DNA of 64,000 nucleotides, taken from positions 1,798,001 through 1,862,000 of the forward strand of contig JADPYG010000088.1 in assembly GCA_017654735.1 (NCBI GenBank), in the 5' to 3' direction. The notes under the pieces are model-generated. The model ran no database searches. It had not been told where the DNA came from and saw only the letters and a program-made list of their open reading frames with translations. The position numbers were made by a program, and so were the translations under genes. Shown piece by piece: positions 43,293-55,281 of the stretch. How positions within the stretch are numbered: the first letter of the stretch is position 1; every line of letters starts with the position of its first letter. The stretch is from Vishniacozyma victoriae (lineage: Eukaryota; Basidiomycota; Tremellomycetes; Tremellales; Bulleribasidiaceae).

Positions 43293-45910
43293 ATGTCTGC
43301 TGTATTTAGCGATGCTGAAGAGTCGCTTGGAACGGGACTCGAACGACAGATGAATAATTTAGCCGGTGAGTCTTTTCATAAAGCGTCGTAATCAAGCTGA
43401 TCGTCAGATATCGAAGAGAAGGTATACCCTCTCCACATAGTCGCGTAGCAAAGCTAATGATCTCTAGATGAACTCTTTCAAACGCGATATCCCATCTCTC
43501 AAGCGTCAATCGGAGAGATTCAAGACGGAAATAGCAGCCCTCAAGACCGAGATCCAATCCCTGAAATCAGAACGAGATACACTCCGGATTGAGGTTAATT
43601 ACGAGCACGACCAAAATACCCATTTACACGAAGTCACCCTCCAATCCGATCTTGTGGATCAAGGCCGAGCAAATCGACGGATATGGGTGTTGGAGCAGGA
43701 GAATGCTGCTCTTAAGAAGGAATTGGAGGTATTGAAGGTGACCCATCAGGAGAAGTTAGGGAAGGAAGTGAGGGTTAGTAATGGTTTAAGAGACCGGATT
43801 GGGACTCTGGATGAGAAACGAGGGAAAGCGCTGAGAAAGTTGGAGGAGGTTGAGGGAAGGGAAATGGCGCTGAAGGGGGAGATTGAGGCTTTGAGACATA
43901 GTAGTCGGATGGATGTTGAGCGCTTAGAGCGGGAACTCAGAGAGGCGCGTGCTGCTGCCCTGGTGAACGAGGAAGGCGAGAAACATGTGGGAAGTCAGAG
44001 TCGGGTCCAGGCGTTATCAGCGATAGAGCAATCGGCCATTACTAGGTAAGCAAAACAACCCTTTGTAACGCTAATTCCCAGTCCTCGCCGAGCACTCCAG
44101 AAACGCCCTTCAAACTTCGCCCAACCAGTGACTCCAACAAAGACCCAACCAACCCCTTTCCACCCCCCATCTACGAAACGAAAACGCGCAACATCATTGT
44201 CTCCGGCTTCATTATCGAAACGATGTCATATGGTTGAAGATCGCTATAATACCCTTAAAGCGGAGTATGATAAATTGAGGGGTAAATATCGGGAGGATAT
44301 TAAACATTGGCAAGAATGGAAAGCAGCCGATACGGCTAGGAAGGAGGAGAAGAGGAAGAAGAAGGAGGTGAAGAAATCTACACCGCGAGAGGACGAGGCT
44401 GGGCATGAGGAAGGAGGAGTGGAGCGGGGACTGGAGACTGTTACATTGGTACCGCCATCACAGGAGAGTGCTAGTGCAAGTCAAGGTGGATCACAGCGAG
44501 TCACGAGATCACAAGCGAAAAAGAGGAAAGCAGATGATCGATCCGACTTCGAGGGTGACAGGGTAGCAGACACGATGTTCCCCGCCCCCGTCATGCCAAG
44601 TCTCAACTCAGATTGGATGCCTGAAGAACCAGAATCCCAATCACTACCGAAACAGACTTTCATACCACCTCCTCCATCACAAAAACGACGGATCACTCGT
44701 ATCCCTGTCGTCGCGCCTGCTCCTACTCGATCCGAAACACCTACGGCTCAACATAAGACCCCTCAGGTCAACTCGACGGCAAGAAGGGGAGTCAGAGTTA
44801 CCCCGTGGCTGGGCGGGTCGAGTACCAAGCCTCTAGCTAGGACGTCTAGCAAACCAACAATGGCCGATAATGACTACGATCCATTCAACGATGAAGCCGA
44901 AATACCCCCAATGAAAGTTGGTGAAGCATCAACAACCCTCGTTCCAGGTGTTAAAACACCTCTAGTAAGGGATAGAGGAGAAGCCCCCTCTTCGTCATTA
45001 CGTCGAACAATCTTAGCTCGACACATGTCAACTACCGAGCTCGGGGAGAGGTCCAGAAGAGATAGTGCTTCCCCAGCACCAAGTAATGGATCAAGTACCG
45101 ATTCACCTCTGAAAAGAGGGCTTGATATGTCCGACCTTACTCCGCAACAAGTCGCAAAAGAGAGAAAGAGGATTAGTAAAATGACTCCGGCGGAGAAGAA
45201 GGTGTTGTACGCCGAGTATAAGGGTAAAGGAAGATATCTGAGGCCTGATGAAGTGTACGTTTAAACCTCCTACTCTGACCGGCTCAAAGACTGACGAGAA
45301 GGAAAACTACGGTGGCAGATGAATTCGAGATCGACCCAAAACAGAATAATGGATTGAATTATCAATATCACGATGTCCAGCGAGGTCGGGCCGAACGGAA
45401 ATTAATGCATGGGGGTGACTGTGAATGCTGTACAGGTGTACGTCGTCCCCTTCCTTCTCTCCTCTTCTCCCTCCCCCCCTTCATGATATGAGAGAAGAGA
45501 TGCTGATCAGTAGTATTACGAAGCGGTCGGTCCATTACCTAAATACAACGCCGCACCCGTATGGAAAGATCCCTCTCAGGAAGAAGGGTACGATATGACA
45601 GAAGCCCAAATTACAGAACATCAGAATAAAGTCTCAAGGCATCGAGAGACTGTACGTTACTTTCCATTGATGTTTCGAAACAAGAGCTGATGAGTAGTGG
45701 GTCAGACCACCTACTCCTCCTGGGTATTGGGCCATTGGATTCCCAAATACTCAGGATGTAGAGGACCAGAATCGGAAAGCGGATGCTATGGTAGCGGAGA
45801 AAGAAGCAAAGATCAGGCGTGAAGCTGCGTAAGTCTCCCATCTCCTTTCGGATCGAGGACGAAACTGACGGATTAGGCATCGAGATAGTAAATGGAAAAA
45901 GAAGACCTGA
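43293..45910 (+). CDS. SAE2: Sae2/Ctp1/CtIP-family DNA end-resection factor
   Basis: The family activates the Mre11-Rad50-Nbs1 nuclease to clip protein-blocked double-strand break ends. The N-terminal half is a long coiled coil (SLKRQSERFKTEIAALKTEI, AALKKELEVLKVTHQEKLGK), starting at the ATG at 43293. A disordered, basic middle holds Pro/Ser-rich segments. The C-terminus is diagnostic: GRAERKLMHGGDCECCTG (CxxC zinc-hook-like motif), then QNKVSRHRETWVRPPTPPGY and WAIGFPNTQDVEDQNRKAD, corresponding to the RHR and GFP motifs of CtIP/Ctp1. The last exon is tiny (HRDSKWKKKT) and stops at 45908-45910. With about 830 residues it is nearer animal CtIP in size than yeast Sae2. Confidence 0.88.
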
Positions 45911-46103
45911 ATCTACAAAACATGTTGTTGAAAGAGGATAGGAACGTTGTACGACAATTTCATTCATTGAATCAATTCATGGCTATATAACATGATGTTG
46001 TATCGTTTCTAGATCGTAAAAATTCTCGTTTGATTGTAATATAATCATGCAACTCGTCGCTCAATGCAAAGTCCGTCCTTTCCTCTACACGTAGGACCAG
46101 GGC

Positions 46104-48347
46104 CTATCGATACAACAAACTCTTTCTCCTATCAATCTGTTCATGTCCCCTCTTACTTTCCCTCAGATAATTAGATGGGATCCTAGGAACAGGCGGAGGC
46201 GTTCCTTCCACAACCATCGAAACGGGTCGACTAGGAGTCCGGGGTTGAGGTAATCCAGACGGTTTCATATCGTTCGTACCGACACTCGATCGCCTGACTG
46301 ATTTCCGTAAAGCCGGATTAGAAGTTGAGGTGGATATAGTAGTTTTCGTGACGGATCCCGGAAAGACTTTTGGTGGAGGACCACGACCGAGGGTACGATG
46401 GGCATGCTGAGAGTTGGAGCGGATTGGGGTTGATGCGGATGGTGACATTCCTGCTAGATTGGCGTTGGAGCGTGAACTGGACATGACGGTTTGCATCATC
46501 GAGCTAGCAGGTCGTGGGATCATCGAAGGTGATGTTGGACGATTTCCCTCACCCGCTCGGGACGGTGGACGAGTCGATTGATTCAGCTGGGAAGTCCCAG
46601 CCCGACTTGGCGTTCGTTGTGGTAGTCGTGATGTCGACTTGTTCAAGCCATTGACAGTCGCTAAAGGTGATGGGATCCCAGGTCTAGCGGGTAATCTACT
46701 CGAAGTCGATTTCTGGCTCGTCTGACTAGCTTGTGATATCGCACGATAACCTGGATCAAGTGGGGATTCCGGTTCCATACGTTTCGAGTGCCCGTTCTGA
46801 GCAAGTGGCGTATCCTCTTCACCCACCATCTCCCATGGACTTAGGATTGATGATTTATCGTTCGAAGATGTAGTAGGAGTGGTGATATCCCCAGCGAGAG
46901 CTTGTACACGAGCATGAGGAGCTCGTGCCGTCATCGTACTTGCAGACGTGGCGGGTAGAGGGGCCCGCTTGACAGCTTGCAGTGGCATTGGACCCGATAC
47001 ATTTCGCTTGGGAACTCCCTTTTCGAGTTTGGTATCTGTCTTTTTGAGTTTCGCTTGTAGCTCATGCAAGAGCTTGAAACCTCTGTTCTTTGACGAAGCG
47101 GCGCTGACGACTCTAGCAGGTGATTGAGCGCGTAGATTGGAGCTCGTAGTGGATCGGGCGAAGGGTGAAGGCGAACCAGGAGCGGCGGCACCAGCGAGAT
47201 TTCGAGTATTGGTAGATCGAGCAAGAGACGGTAAACCAGATGGTGATCGGACCATACCGGTAGTGGACCTCTTGATGGATGGAGAAGCAAGAGCGGGGAT
47301 TGAAGAGGAAGTAGCTGATCTCGGCATTGGGGAGCGAGGTATGTGTGGAAGGGGTTTTGATGAAGGTTCATCGGCAAATCTGTCGTCTTCTTGAGGTAGT
47401 GAAACGGCGCTCGGGGGTGATGTAGATGCTTGTACAGGTGAACGAGGCGCGGATATTGATGAAGGCGGAGTTGGGACGCCTCGGAACTGTTGTTCCTTCT
47501 CGCGGAGGATGGAAATCTCGCTGTTTGCGTCTGTACGTCAGCTAAGCGACTGGGGTCAAGGGGCTTTGAGCTGACCTCGGAGTTCGTCCCTCAGTCGCTG
47601 AGTCTCAATCTCCAATTCCTCGCGCGAAATGATTTCTTGTTCCAACATTGTCTTCTCCTCAATTGCTCGATTGTACTTGCTCTCCAGATCCAGAAGTGAC
47701 GAGCTCGCTACTCTAGATCGTCAGCTGGTATGGGCGAGTATTTGGTAGCTGACTTACCTCTCATTCCGTTCCAGCTCGTCATTGCCCATTTCTAGGTCGC
47801 GTAGAGCTACCAGTGTTTTATCCCTTTCTGAACGCAGATTATCCATTTCTCGCTATTTTCTTAGCTCTTATTAGAATGCAATGGCTTGATGAGCTTACCT
47901 GCATAGCACCAGTAGTCGAGCTATGCATCTTCTGTAGGGCTATGTGTTTATTCTACCATCAGCTTTTGGACACGAAGGGCAGGGGGCAGCTTACCTTCCA
48001 ATCCTCCTTCTCCCCTTCTAGACGCTTAATCTTCTCCCTCAGATCCGTCTGTTGCTTTTCAGTAGCAGCAAGTTCCCTCTCCAATTCATCTTCTAATTCT
48101 TTTGATGATGTTTGGAATTCATCTAAAATATCAGTTCATGTCCCTTCAAATAGTTGAGGTTGTGCGCATACCTAATTCTGCTCTTGTTTCATCTAACATA
48201 TCCAGTATTCGACGGTATTTCTCGCGATAATTTGCTGCTTCTTCTTGTGGTGAGTCAAAGCTATACATGAGCTACTGACGCATTGGAAGCCAAGCAAGCT
48301 CACACGACATCATCCTCATCCGACCTCATTGCGTCACTAGATGGCAT
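46104..48347 (-). CDS. Nuclear distribution protein NudE (dynein cofactor)
   Basis: NudE/Ndel1 binds Lis1 and cytoplasmic dynein. The start at 48345-48347 gives MPSSDAMRSDEDD. The following exons form a continuous coiled coil: YREKYRRILDMLDETRAELD, then LEDELERELAATEKQQTDLR, and EREMDNLRSERDKTLVALRD-type segments; the first of these matches the NUDE_C/N-terminal coil. The second half is Ser/Pro/Arg-rich and low complexity (MPRSATSSSIPALASPSIKR and similar), as in fungal NudE orthologs. It ends RRKSLLYR at 46104. The start is about 390 bases from the divergent BRE1. Confidence 0.75.
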
Positions 48348-48737
48348 TTTGTGAACTGATGGGCTGTTTGGTCGACTATCGTTCCGAGGCAGGCCTAGAT
48401 GATCGTCTGTCATCCTGCCTTACTTGACCCCTATAAGTTCCTCTGTTGGTTGTTGATGATTAATAGTAAAATACAGATGTACGTCTAAATCGCGTCAATT
48501 GATCAACAAGGGGTGGCCAAAGGTGAAACGCGTCTGAACCAAGCTAAGGTACAAGGTGCCACACTCGGATATAAGCGGTATTACTACTCTGAGTGCAAGC
48601 AAGGGAGAGCGAGGAAGAGAAGTCTAGATACAGTATCAACTAAGCACCACTATTATACTCTGTACTTTGTATCCACCTTCCCTTCCTTCATCTCACTCAC
48701 CACAGGCTTAAGTCTGAGGTAGTATAGAGAGTGAAAG
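48348..48737. promoter_or_regulatory. Divergent promoter of NudE and BRE1
   Basis: A 390-base gap between divergent genes. No coding frame with character is seen. No TATA box stands out on either strand. Confidence 0.4.
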
Positions 48738-51648
48738 ATGAACTCGGATTTAAAACGGGTAAGGGACGGACAAGCATCTGATGATGTTACGTCTGGATCA
48801 CCCGTTTTGAAGAAACGGTCATTGGGTACTCCTCCCCGGTCCGAAGTTAAATCTGAGGGCATGACAGGTGACTGGATGGAAGTCGTCGAGGTGAGTCTAC
48901 ATTTCATCATTAAAGGGTGCCGTCATTCCATCTGAGCGACCGGATTGTCATTCCAACTACTCGAGAGCCGTGCTGATCAATCCCCTAGACTAAACGCAAA
49001 GAAGCCATCTACCGCCAAATGCTAGAATACCGCCGCTCATTTGAGGCAGAACAAAAACGTGCAGATGAACTCGAAGCTCAACATCGTATCCTAGAAGCCA
49101 GTATCCAAGCTGTAGAAGTCTGTTGGACACAGGTATGCCAATCACACAAGTTCGGTAAATATGACTAATCAACAGGTCGTAGCAGCAGTCCAAAATCTCG
49201 CTGGACAGGCATTGGAAACTACCGAATCTCTCGAACGTAAGTTGTCGTCATAATTCGACTGATTATCAGCTGATTCAGGCAAGCTAGACTCGAGGTTCGA
49301 TGCAAACATGGTCAACTTGAAAAGGCTATTCAGACTCGATTACCAGCTACTCAACGTCTACTTCAAAATTTCAGCGATTTAGCATCAAAAGGCGGATTGC
49401 GCTCAAATTCGAGCGAAGACCTTCAGTCTCGCTGCCGCCAACTGGAATTAGAGGTAGGTCACTTGTTGGTTCGGGGGCCTACGCTGACGTTCACAGTCGC
49501 AAGCCGCAAAATCGTCCGAAAAGCTCTTACAAAGCCAAGTCGAAACGCTAAGTCAGACGAATTCGGAATTACAGCGGGAACTGGATAAGGCCCGGAAATC
49601 GCTAGATCGTCAGCGGATGGAACACGATAAAGCTCGTACGGAATGGGCAGATTTGGACAGTATACGTAAACGAGAAAGTGGAACTCCTGGAATCGGCAAG
49701 TCGAATGGATCTGGTCACGCGACACCCAATGGTAAAACGGAAGATGTAGGTGGACGCCATCAATTAATCGAGGATGTCAAGCTGATAATGCAGGATGTCA
49801 AACCCGCAATACCCGGTCCATCCGCTGACGTTCAACTGCAAGATACGTCAGAATTGGAGAAGATAGCTGCAGGCCGCTTGAAGGAATTGGAATCGTTACG
49901 CGCAAAGTACACGGCCCTGCGTCAAGAGCATGATCGCCTTAAAGTGGAAACCTGTTCTCCAACAGAAGAGGTCATCCGTGAATCAGCCTTCTTCCAAGTC
50001 TACCTTCAACGCCTCGCATACCAGCAAAGTCGTGCAGATGATCTTGAACAGCATGTCGCACTGAACGACAAGAAGCTTGATGATCTTCGTCAAACAAACG
50101 GAGATTTCAGGGATGCGGTAGTCAATGAAGCTCGGCAGGAGATTGACGCACTTCGTCAATTGTCTAGTAAGAAGGACCAGGACTCGGCTCGACTACGTGG
50201 ACAGCGAGACGAGATTCAAGCGGAATTGACAGAACGGACAGCGAGGGAAGCGGAGAAGATGCAGTCACTCGAGGAATTCGAGATGTTGGCCAATACCCGA
50301 CAGGAACGGATCAATTTCTTGTCATCTGAAGTCCGGCGTTTGAAGGGACAGCTCGCAGCCCGGGATGGCTCGGAAGGGTATCTTGCGTTTCTCAAGAGTG
50401 ATGGTGGTATTGACGGGGATTATGTCGCGGATCTCGAGTCCAAAGTCTCGTACGTGTACAAGTCCGGCGCTGAGGGATTGCGCTGACAGACAGCACCGCA
50501 TCCGCTCAAATCGCTTCACTCACCTCGCAGCTCGAGGAATCCGATGCATCTAGCGTTTCTGGACACGAAGAGACTCGCCGCACACTTGCAAAGTACCAGA
50601 GGATTCTCGGCCCCAATCCCGAAGCTGCAGAGGATGTTCGACAACTTGCCGAACGACTGGAAGTGGCCGACAAGGATAACAAGACTTTACGGCTACAATT
50701 GGAAGAATCGGAAGCTGCTACCAATGCCTTGTATACCGAGGTCGAGGGGTTGTCGAAGCTTTACGAGGATTTGGATTCGAAAGTCAAGAGTAAATGCTTT
50801 GAACTGAAGGATGGCGAGTTGAAGCTGCAGCGGCTCATCACCGAGGTATGTTGCATTACCATCAAGATGTGGTTGGAAAGAGCAGGACGGTGCTGACTAA
50901 CCAGAAAGCCAAAGCGGACAACAAGTTCTTCGCTGCCATGCGTGCCAAGGAGGGTATCGACGCCCAAGCCAAGATGGCCCAGCGAACTGTCGAGAAGCAG
51001 AACAAATTACTCGAGAAAGCACAAGAGGTGGAACGGAGTCTACAAGCCCAGATCTCTGCTCAAGAACAAGCCGTCACTCAACTCAAGAACGCCATGCTTG
51101 AATTGCAACGTCAAGCCACCACAATGTCCTCTGAAAAGAGCAGTCTCGAACATCAACTCCAACACACGCAGAAACACCTTGCAGAAGCTCAGCAGATTAT
51201 GCATGTCCGAGTCGCCGAGTCTTCGTCGGATCGGGATGCTAAGCGGAAATTGGAGGAAGAAGCTGAGGCGGCCGCCAGGACTGTCAAGAAATTGAGAGAG
51301 AAGCAGGAGGCATTGATCGCTGCTCCAGGCAAGGATATGTCGGCTGGTGAATGGCAATTACGGGAAGAGAGGGATAAGTTACTTGTAAGTATGCTGTGAG
51401 CCACATGTGATCAAGCTGACAAGTAGAAATTGTTGAAATGTTCTTGCTGTGAGCAGAATTTCAAGCAACAGGTCATCATCAAGTGTATGCACAGTGAGTT
51501 GGCCGTTTTGAGTGTTGTGGGCAGAACTGACTTGTCAGCATTCTGTAAAGGCTGCCTCGATAGTCGGATCGCCTCCCGACAGAGGAAATGTCCAGCTTGT
51601 GGAGTTGGGTTTGCAAAGGAGGATGTCCAGACTCTGTTCTGGCAGTAG
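48738..51648 (+). CDS. BRE1: E3 ubiquitin-protein ligase Bre1
   Basis: Bre1 with Rad6 monoubiquitinates histone H2B. The start (MNSDLKRVRDGQASDDVTSG) opens a basic head; the first exons continue TKRKEAIYRQMLEYRRSFEA and QALETTESLE. A very long coiled coil runs through the middle (LEKIAAGRLKELESLRAKYT, IDALRQLSSKKDQDSARLRG). The C-terminal RING is split by an intron: LLKCSCCEQNFKQQVIIKCM H, then FCKGCLDSRIASRQRKCPAC and GVGFAKEDVQTLFWQ, with all zinc ligands in place. Length about 850 residues is normal. Stop at 51646-51648. Confidence 0.93.
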
Positions 51649-51855
51649 ACAAAGTAGATATACATATCTGTAGCATATATCAGTAGCAATAGTAGAATAC
51701 CCATAGTACCTATAGCATCACGCCTCAACATGACATCCTAATCGCTACTGTTTAATTTAAATTTCGGATTTTACCGATTTTGTCCAATTCATCATTCTGG
51801 TTACTTGTACTCTGATCACTACCTATACTACTATACTATACATCATACATAAACG

Positions 51856-52862
51856 ATGTCACGATCAGCAATTACACTATCACGCATAGCAATCACACGT
51901 CGTGGTATGCAGACTGGAGGTCGACAGATTCCAAACCCAGGACAAGGCGGCGCACCACCCCAATCAACAATTTCATCACATACGACCGACCCATCACTTT
52001 CATCCTCTTCATCGACATATATCCAACCCTCAAACCCATCGCCTACGCCACTCGCTACCTCTCCAGCACCCAAATACACCGCTAAATCGAAATTGATCCC
52101 TTCACGTCCAGCTAGGACTGTTGCGGTGTCATTACCAAATGGGGATCCGGAGCCTTTGACTTATCCCCCAACGCAGGAATATTTCGATTCGCTAGCTGAG
52201 AAGAGGACGGCTTCTCATCCGCTTTGGCAGTTTTTCCATCTTGATGCCGAAGTGACCAAGCCATTGACTGCTGCGGATGAGGTACCGAGGAATCAGGGGA
52301 GTTTGGAATCTTTAGAAGGGGATGATGATAATTTGAGATCGGGTACGTCTTTTCTTCTATGGAGTGAGGAGACGATACTGATGTAAAGGCCGAGCATGGA
52401 CAGCAGCTGAGATGAGGACTAAGTCGTTCGCCGAACTACATACCCTCTGGTATGTGTTGGTCAAGGAACGAAACGTCCTAGCGACCCAGAGGGAGGAAAG
52501 GAGGAGATTAGGTCTACAAAATTCAGAAGGAGGTGATTTGATCACCAAGCGTACTTTCAGAGTAAGTTCCCCATCCCCAATTTCCGACCAACAAGTCTAA
52601 TGGGTAGTGCCGAAAATCAATGGCAAGGGTCAAATACGTCCTAAATGAACGTAGATTAGGAATGATGGCAGCCGCTCAACCCATTTCAGACTCCATGTCA
52701 AATCTAGTCGAAGAAATCGCAGAGGGAGAAAGTGTAGTGGAGGATGAGGAAGTTGCTAGAGAAGAGGTTGAAGCTAGAGATGAGGGATTCGGAGGTGGAC
52801 AGGAGGCTAAAGATTTCGTTGATGAGGTCAAGGTTGAGAATGGGCATGTGGAGAAGAAGTGA
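51856..52862 (+). CDS. MRPL4: Mitochondrial ribosomal protein uL29m (Mrpl4/MRPL47 family)
   Basis: The start gives a basic, Ser-rich mitochondrial presequence ([20 protein letters not shown]). A Pro/Ser-rich segment follows. The domain begins [13 protein letters not shown] and, after an intron, [20 protein letters not shown] with [20 protein letters not shown], which is the uL29m signature. One more intron follows, then [13 protein letters not shown]. The C-terminal 60 residues are highly acidic, as in fungal orthologs. The end is at 52860-52862. Confidence 0.88.
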
Positions 52863-52936
52863 TTGTTGGTATGACATTTGCATGCACTTTGTTCATGAAA
52901 CGCTGTGTCGTCTTTTCCCGCAACGATGCCGTCACG

Positions 52937-54056
52937 TTATGAATATCCAGCGTTGACACTCCGATACAGCCGCAGCTTGACCCTGTCATTAGCATGATCC
53001 ACCGCTCAGCCTCCCTCTTGAACACTCACTTATCCCTCACGATCTCGAGCTCCGACTCGACCTCATCATCCCCACCCCTTCCACCTGCATAAACAGCTTC
53101 CCCAGCCCTATTCCAATTCTTCAAATCCCATCTTTCCCATCCCCATCCATCTTTAATCTCAGGTTTCTTATGCGGCGCAATAACAGCCAACCAGCGACAT
53201 TTCGTGCTAAGTTCATAGAGTAATGCGAAAAGTTCAGATGGCTCCGTCAAGAGGTGGAGGGCGAATGAACAGATTATCAAGTCGTAAATAATTCCATCTT
53301 CCGAATTGGATTGAGAGGGGAGTTGACCATCTGCTAAGTCGGAGAAAGAGAGGGGGTGGCATGTTCGGGAAGTACGAGCTGAATAGGCGGGGGAGGTGTA
53401 CTGAAAGTCAGCTGTCTTCTGGACCTTGGTAATAATGACGAACTGGATCTGTGGCCACGACATCGAGGTGGAAGCTTGTGGGCAGAGTCGGAGGTGTACT
53501 AGCGAATAGGGTACGGCTTTGAGCAGCCCGCCGAGCGTTGGGCGGTATGAATGCTCTCGAAGATGGCCCAGCAGATGCCGAAGGTGTCGCTAACCCATTC
53601 GGCTTCTCAATGACCTGAGTTCCAGTGGGAACCTTGCCTGCCGCTTCCCACTCTAATAGACATATCGTAGCTTCTCCACTACCCCATCAGCCTTCTTCCC
53701 AAGTGTATGAAATGTGAGACCGACCTCCCAGCAGCCATATCTAAAATCCTTAATCCCCCCTCCTTATCCTTATACATCTCCTTCCCCTCAGCTTCCCACC
53801 AACGAGTCATGAATGTCCATACCACCTGTCCATCAGCTTACTCTTCTCACTGTATATGAATCCCTAGCTGACCTTCTTGATTCCCGGGAAGAATGGATTG
53901 CGATAGGTAGACGCTACTTTTTGGTAATACTAGTTATCAGGTTTTGTTGAAGAGATAGAATAGAGTAACGGGATGACGGACTTGATCGACACCGTGCTCT
54001 GCATAATTGTCCCTCATTGCATGGCTTAGATTGCCATGGACTGGTTCTTGACTCAT
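52937..54056 (-). CDS. Fungal SAM-dependent methyltransferase-like protein (YMR209C type)
   Basis: The start at 54054-54056 gives MSQEPVHGNLSHAMRDNYAE followed by HGVDQYYQ; then VASTYRNPFFPGIKKVV. This is the N-terminus of a conserved but poorly characterised fungal methyltransferase-like family. Motif I region reads LRILDMAAG. The later part has DLIICSFALHLLTEPSELFA and RWLAVIAPHKKPEIKDGWGW, a conserved post-motif block. The C-terminus, after an intron at 53025, reads VKLRLYRSVNAGYS and stops at the TAA at 52937-52939. The substrate is unknown. Confidence 0.75.
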
Positions 54057-54454
54057 GGCGGGCAGAATTGAAGACGGCAGAGGACTAGCGTATACAGTGG
54101 ATAATGGAAAGTTCAAAAGTTGTCTCGGTGTTCGGCTAGGAACTCGGTTTCCGATTCACCGGTCACCAGCCTGGACATCGACTGACATTCATTCGACCAA
54201 ACGCATCACTTGGTCTGTCACAAGTGTCTGGCAGCTTAAGGCCGTGGTGCTTCGGCAATGTATTCATCTGACACTCATCGCATGAGGAACTCTTTGCCGA
54301 ATGACCCTAAAACACGCAAGTCGATTCTAAGTATCCGGGACACATTACTCGTTCCAATGTCGGGTTGCCGGTCCAGGTAAAGGCGGACATCGCTCGTCTG
54401 ATGTAGGTATGTTGAGCCCACCTCAAGTACAATAATCGCGACGCCGTCCGAAAC

Positions 54455-54982
54455 GCTCAAATGGCCAATCGAATAACCTGTATCCAATACCGTAACTCCA
54501 GAAGATCACTGATATGTTGATCAAGAAGCTGCCAGTCAGGTAGGATATCCTTGATTTTGGTGCAATATTCCAGCTTCTTGCCATTATCCAGCATTGTGCC
54601 GTTCTCAATCAGCATTCCAATAGCGATTGCAGCGAACAGCTTGGAGTTTGAGCCCATGGCAAAGAGAGTCTGTCCCAAGTCAGGTCAATGTTCTCGATAT
54701 CATTTCTGAGATTGTGCTCACCTTCCCATTCACAGGTCTTCCTTGTTCATTCATCTTACCGAATCCATGTGTCTCACTCCTCCAGCTATCGCGATTCGGA
54801 CCAGGCGAAGCAACGATACCAATTGAGATCCCTTGGATATCATATTTCTGTCGGATACCCTCAGTCCACTCCAGTGTCCGCTTTGAAAGTGATCCCGAGG
54901 GCTTGGGGGGGATGCGAGGGCACATATAGAGGATAGTAGCTGCTGTCGCTCCTACTATGAGTGCTTCGAGCCAGGGATACAT
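54455..54982 (-). pseudogene. Truncated copy of the beta-lactamase-like hydrolase
   Basis: Two exons align with the first two exons of the gene at 55282-57271. Exon 1 (54680-54982) reads MYPWLEALIVGATAATILYM, then LEWTEGIRQKYDIQGISIGI and SETHGFGKMNEQGRPVNGK. Exon 2 (54457 to about 54665) reads TLFAMGSNSKLFAAIAIGML with the active-site SxxK, then KIKDILPDWQLLDQHI, after which the similarity stops and a stop codon follows (after RLAI). The later catalytic Tyr and HxG motifs have no counterpart in the 400 bases downstream. A transcript could still exist, but the encoded protein would lack most of the fold. Confidence 0.7.
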
Positions 54983-55281
54983 TCTATATCAGAGATTTGC
55001 GGGTGAAGTGTGCTTTTGTGTGTAGTGTGGAAGAGGGTCGCTCGCTTCATTCTGCATCGCGCAATGTCCTCGCCAGCCACTCCTTTATACTCGCTCCAGC
55101 AACCATCGCATTAGTACTCAGCCATCGTATTGCAGACGTTCTGTGAGTTGACAAGTGGGTGGTAGAAGTGCGTTACAGTCTCATCACAGCTTGCGTTGCG
55201 CACACATTATTGACCTCTACAAGTTGTAAACAATAACACCTCTAGACTTCATAAATCATCCAGATATCAATCACAACTGAA

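Noticed and set aside
14664..54056. Clustering of cell-division and chromosome genes (APC4, Mis14, Sae2, NudE, Bre1) as a functional cluster
   Set aside because: The genes are far apart, on both strands and interleaved with unrelated genes, so chance proximity is the simplest explanation.
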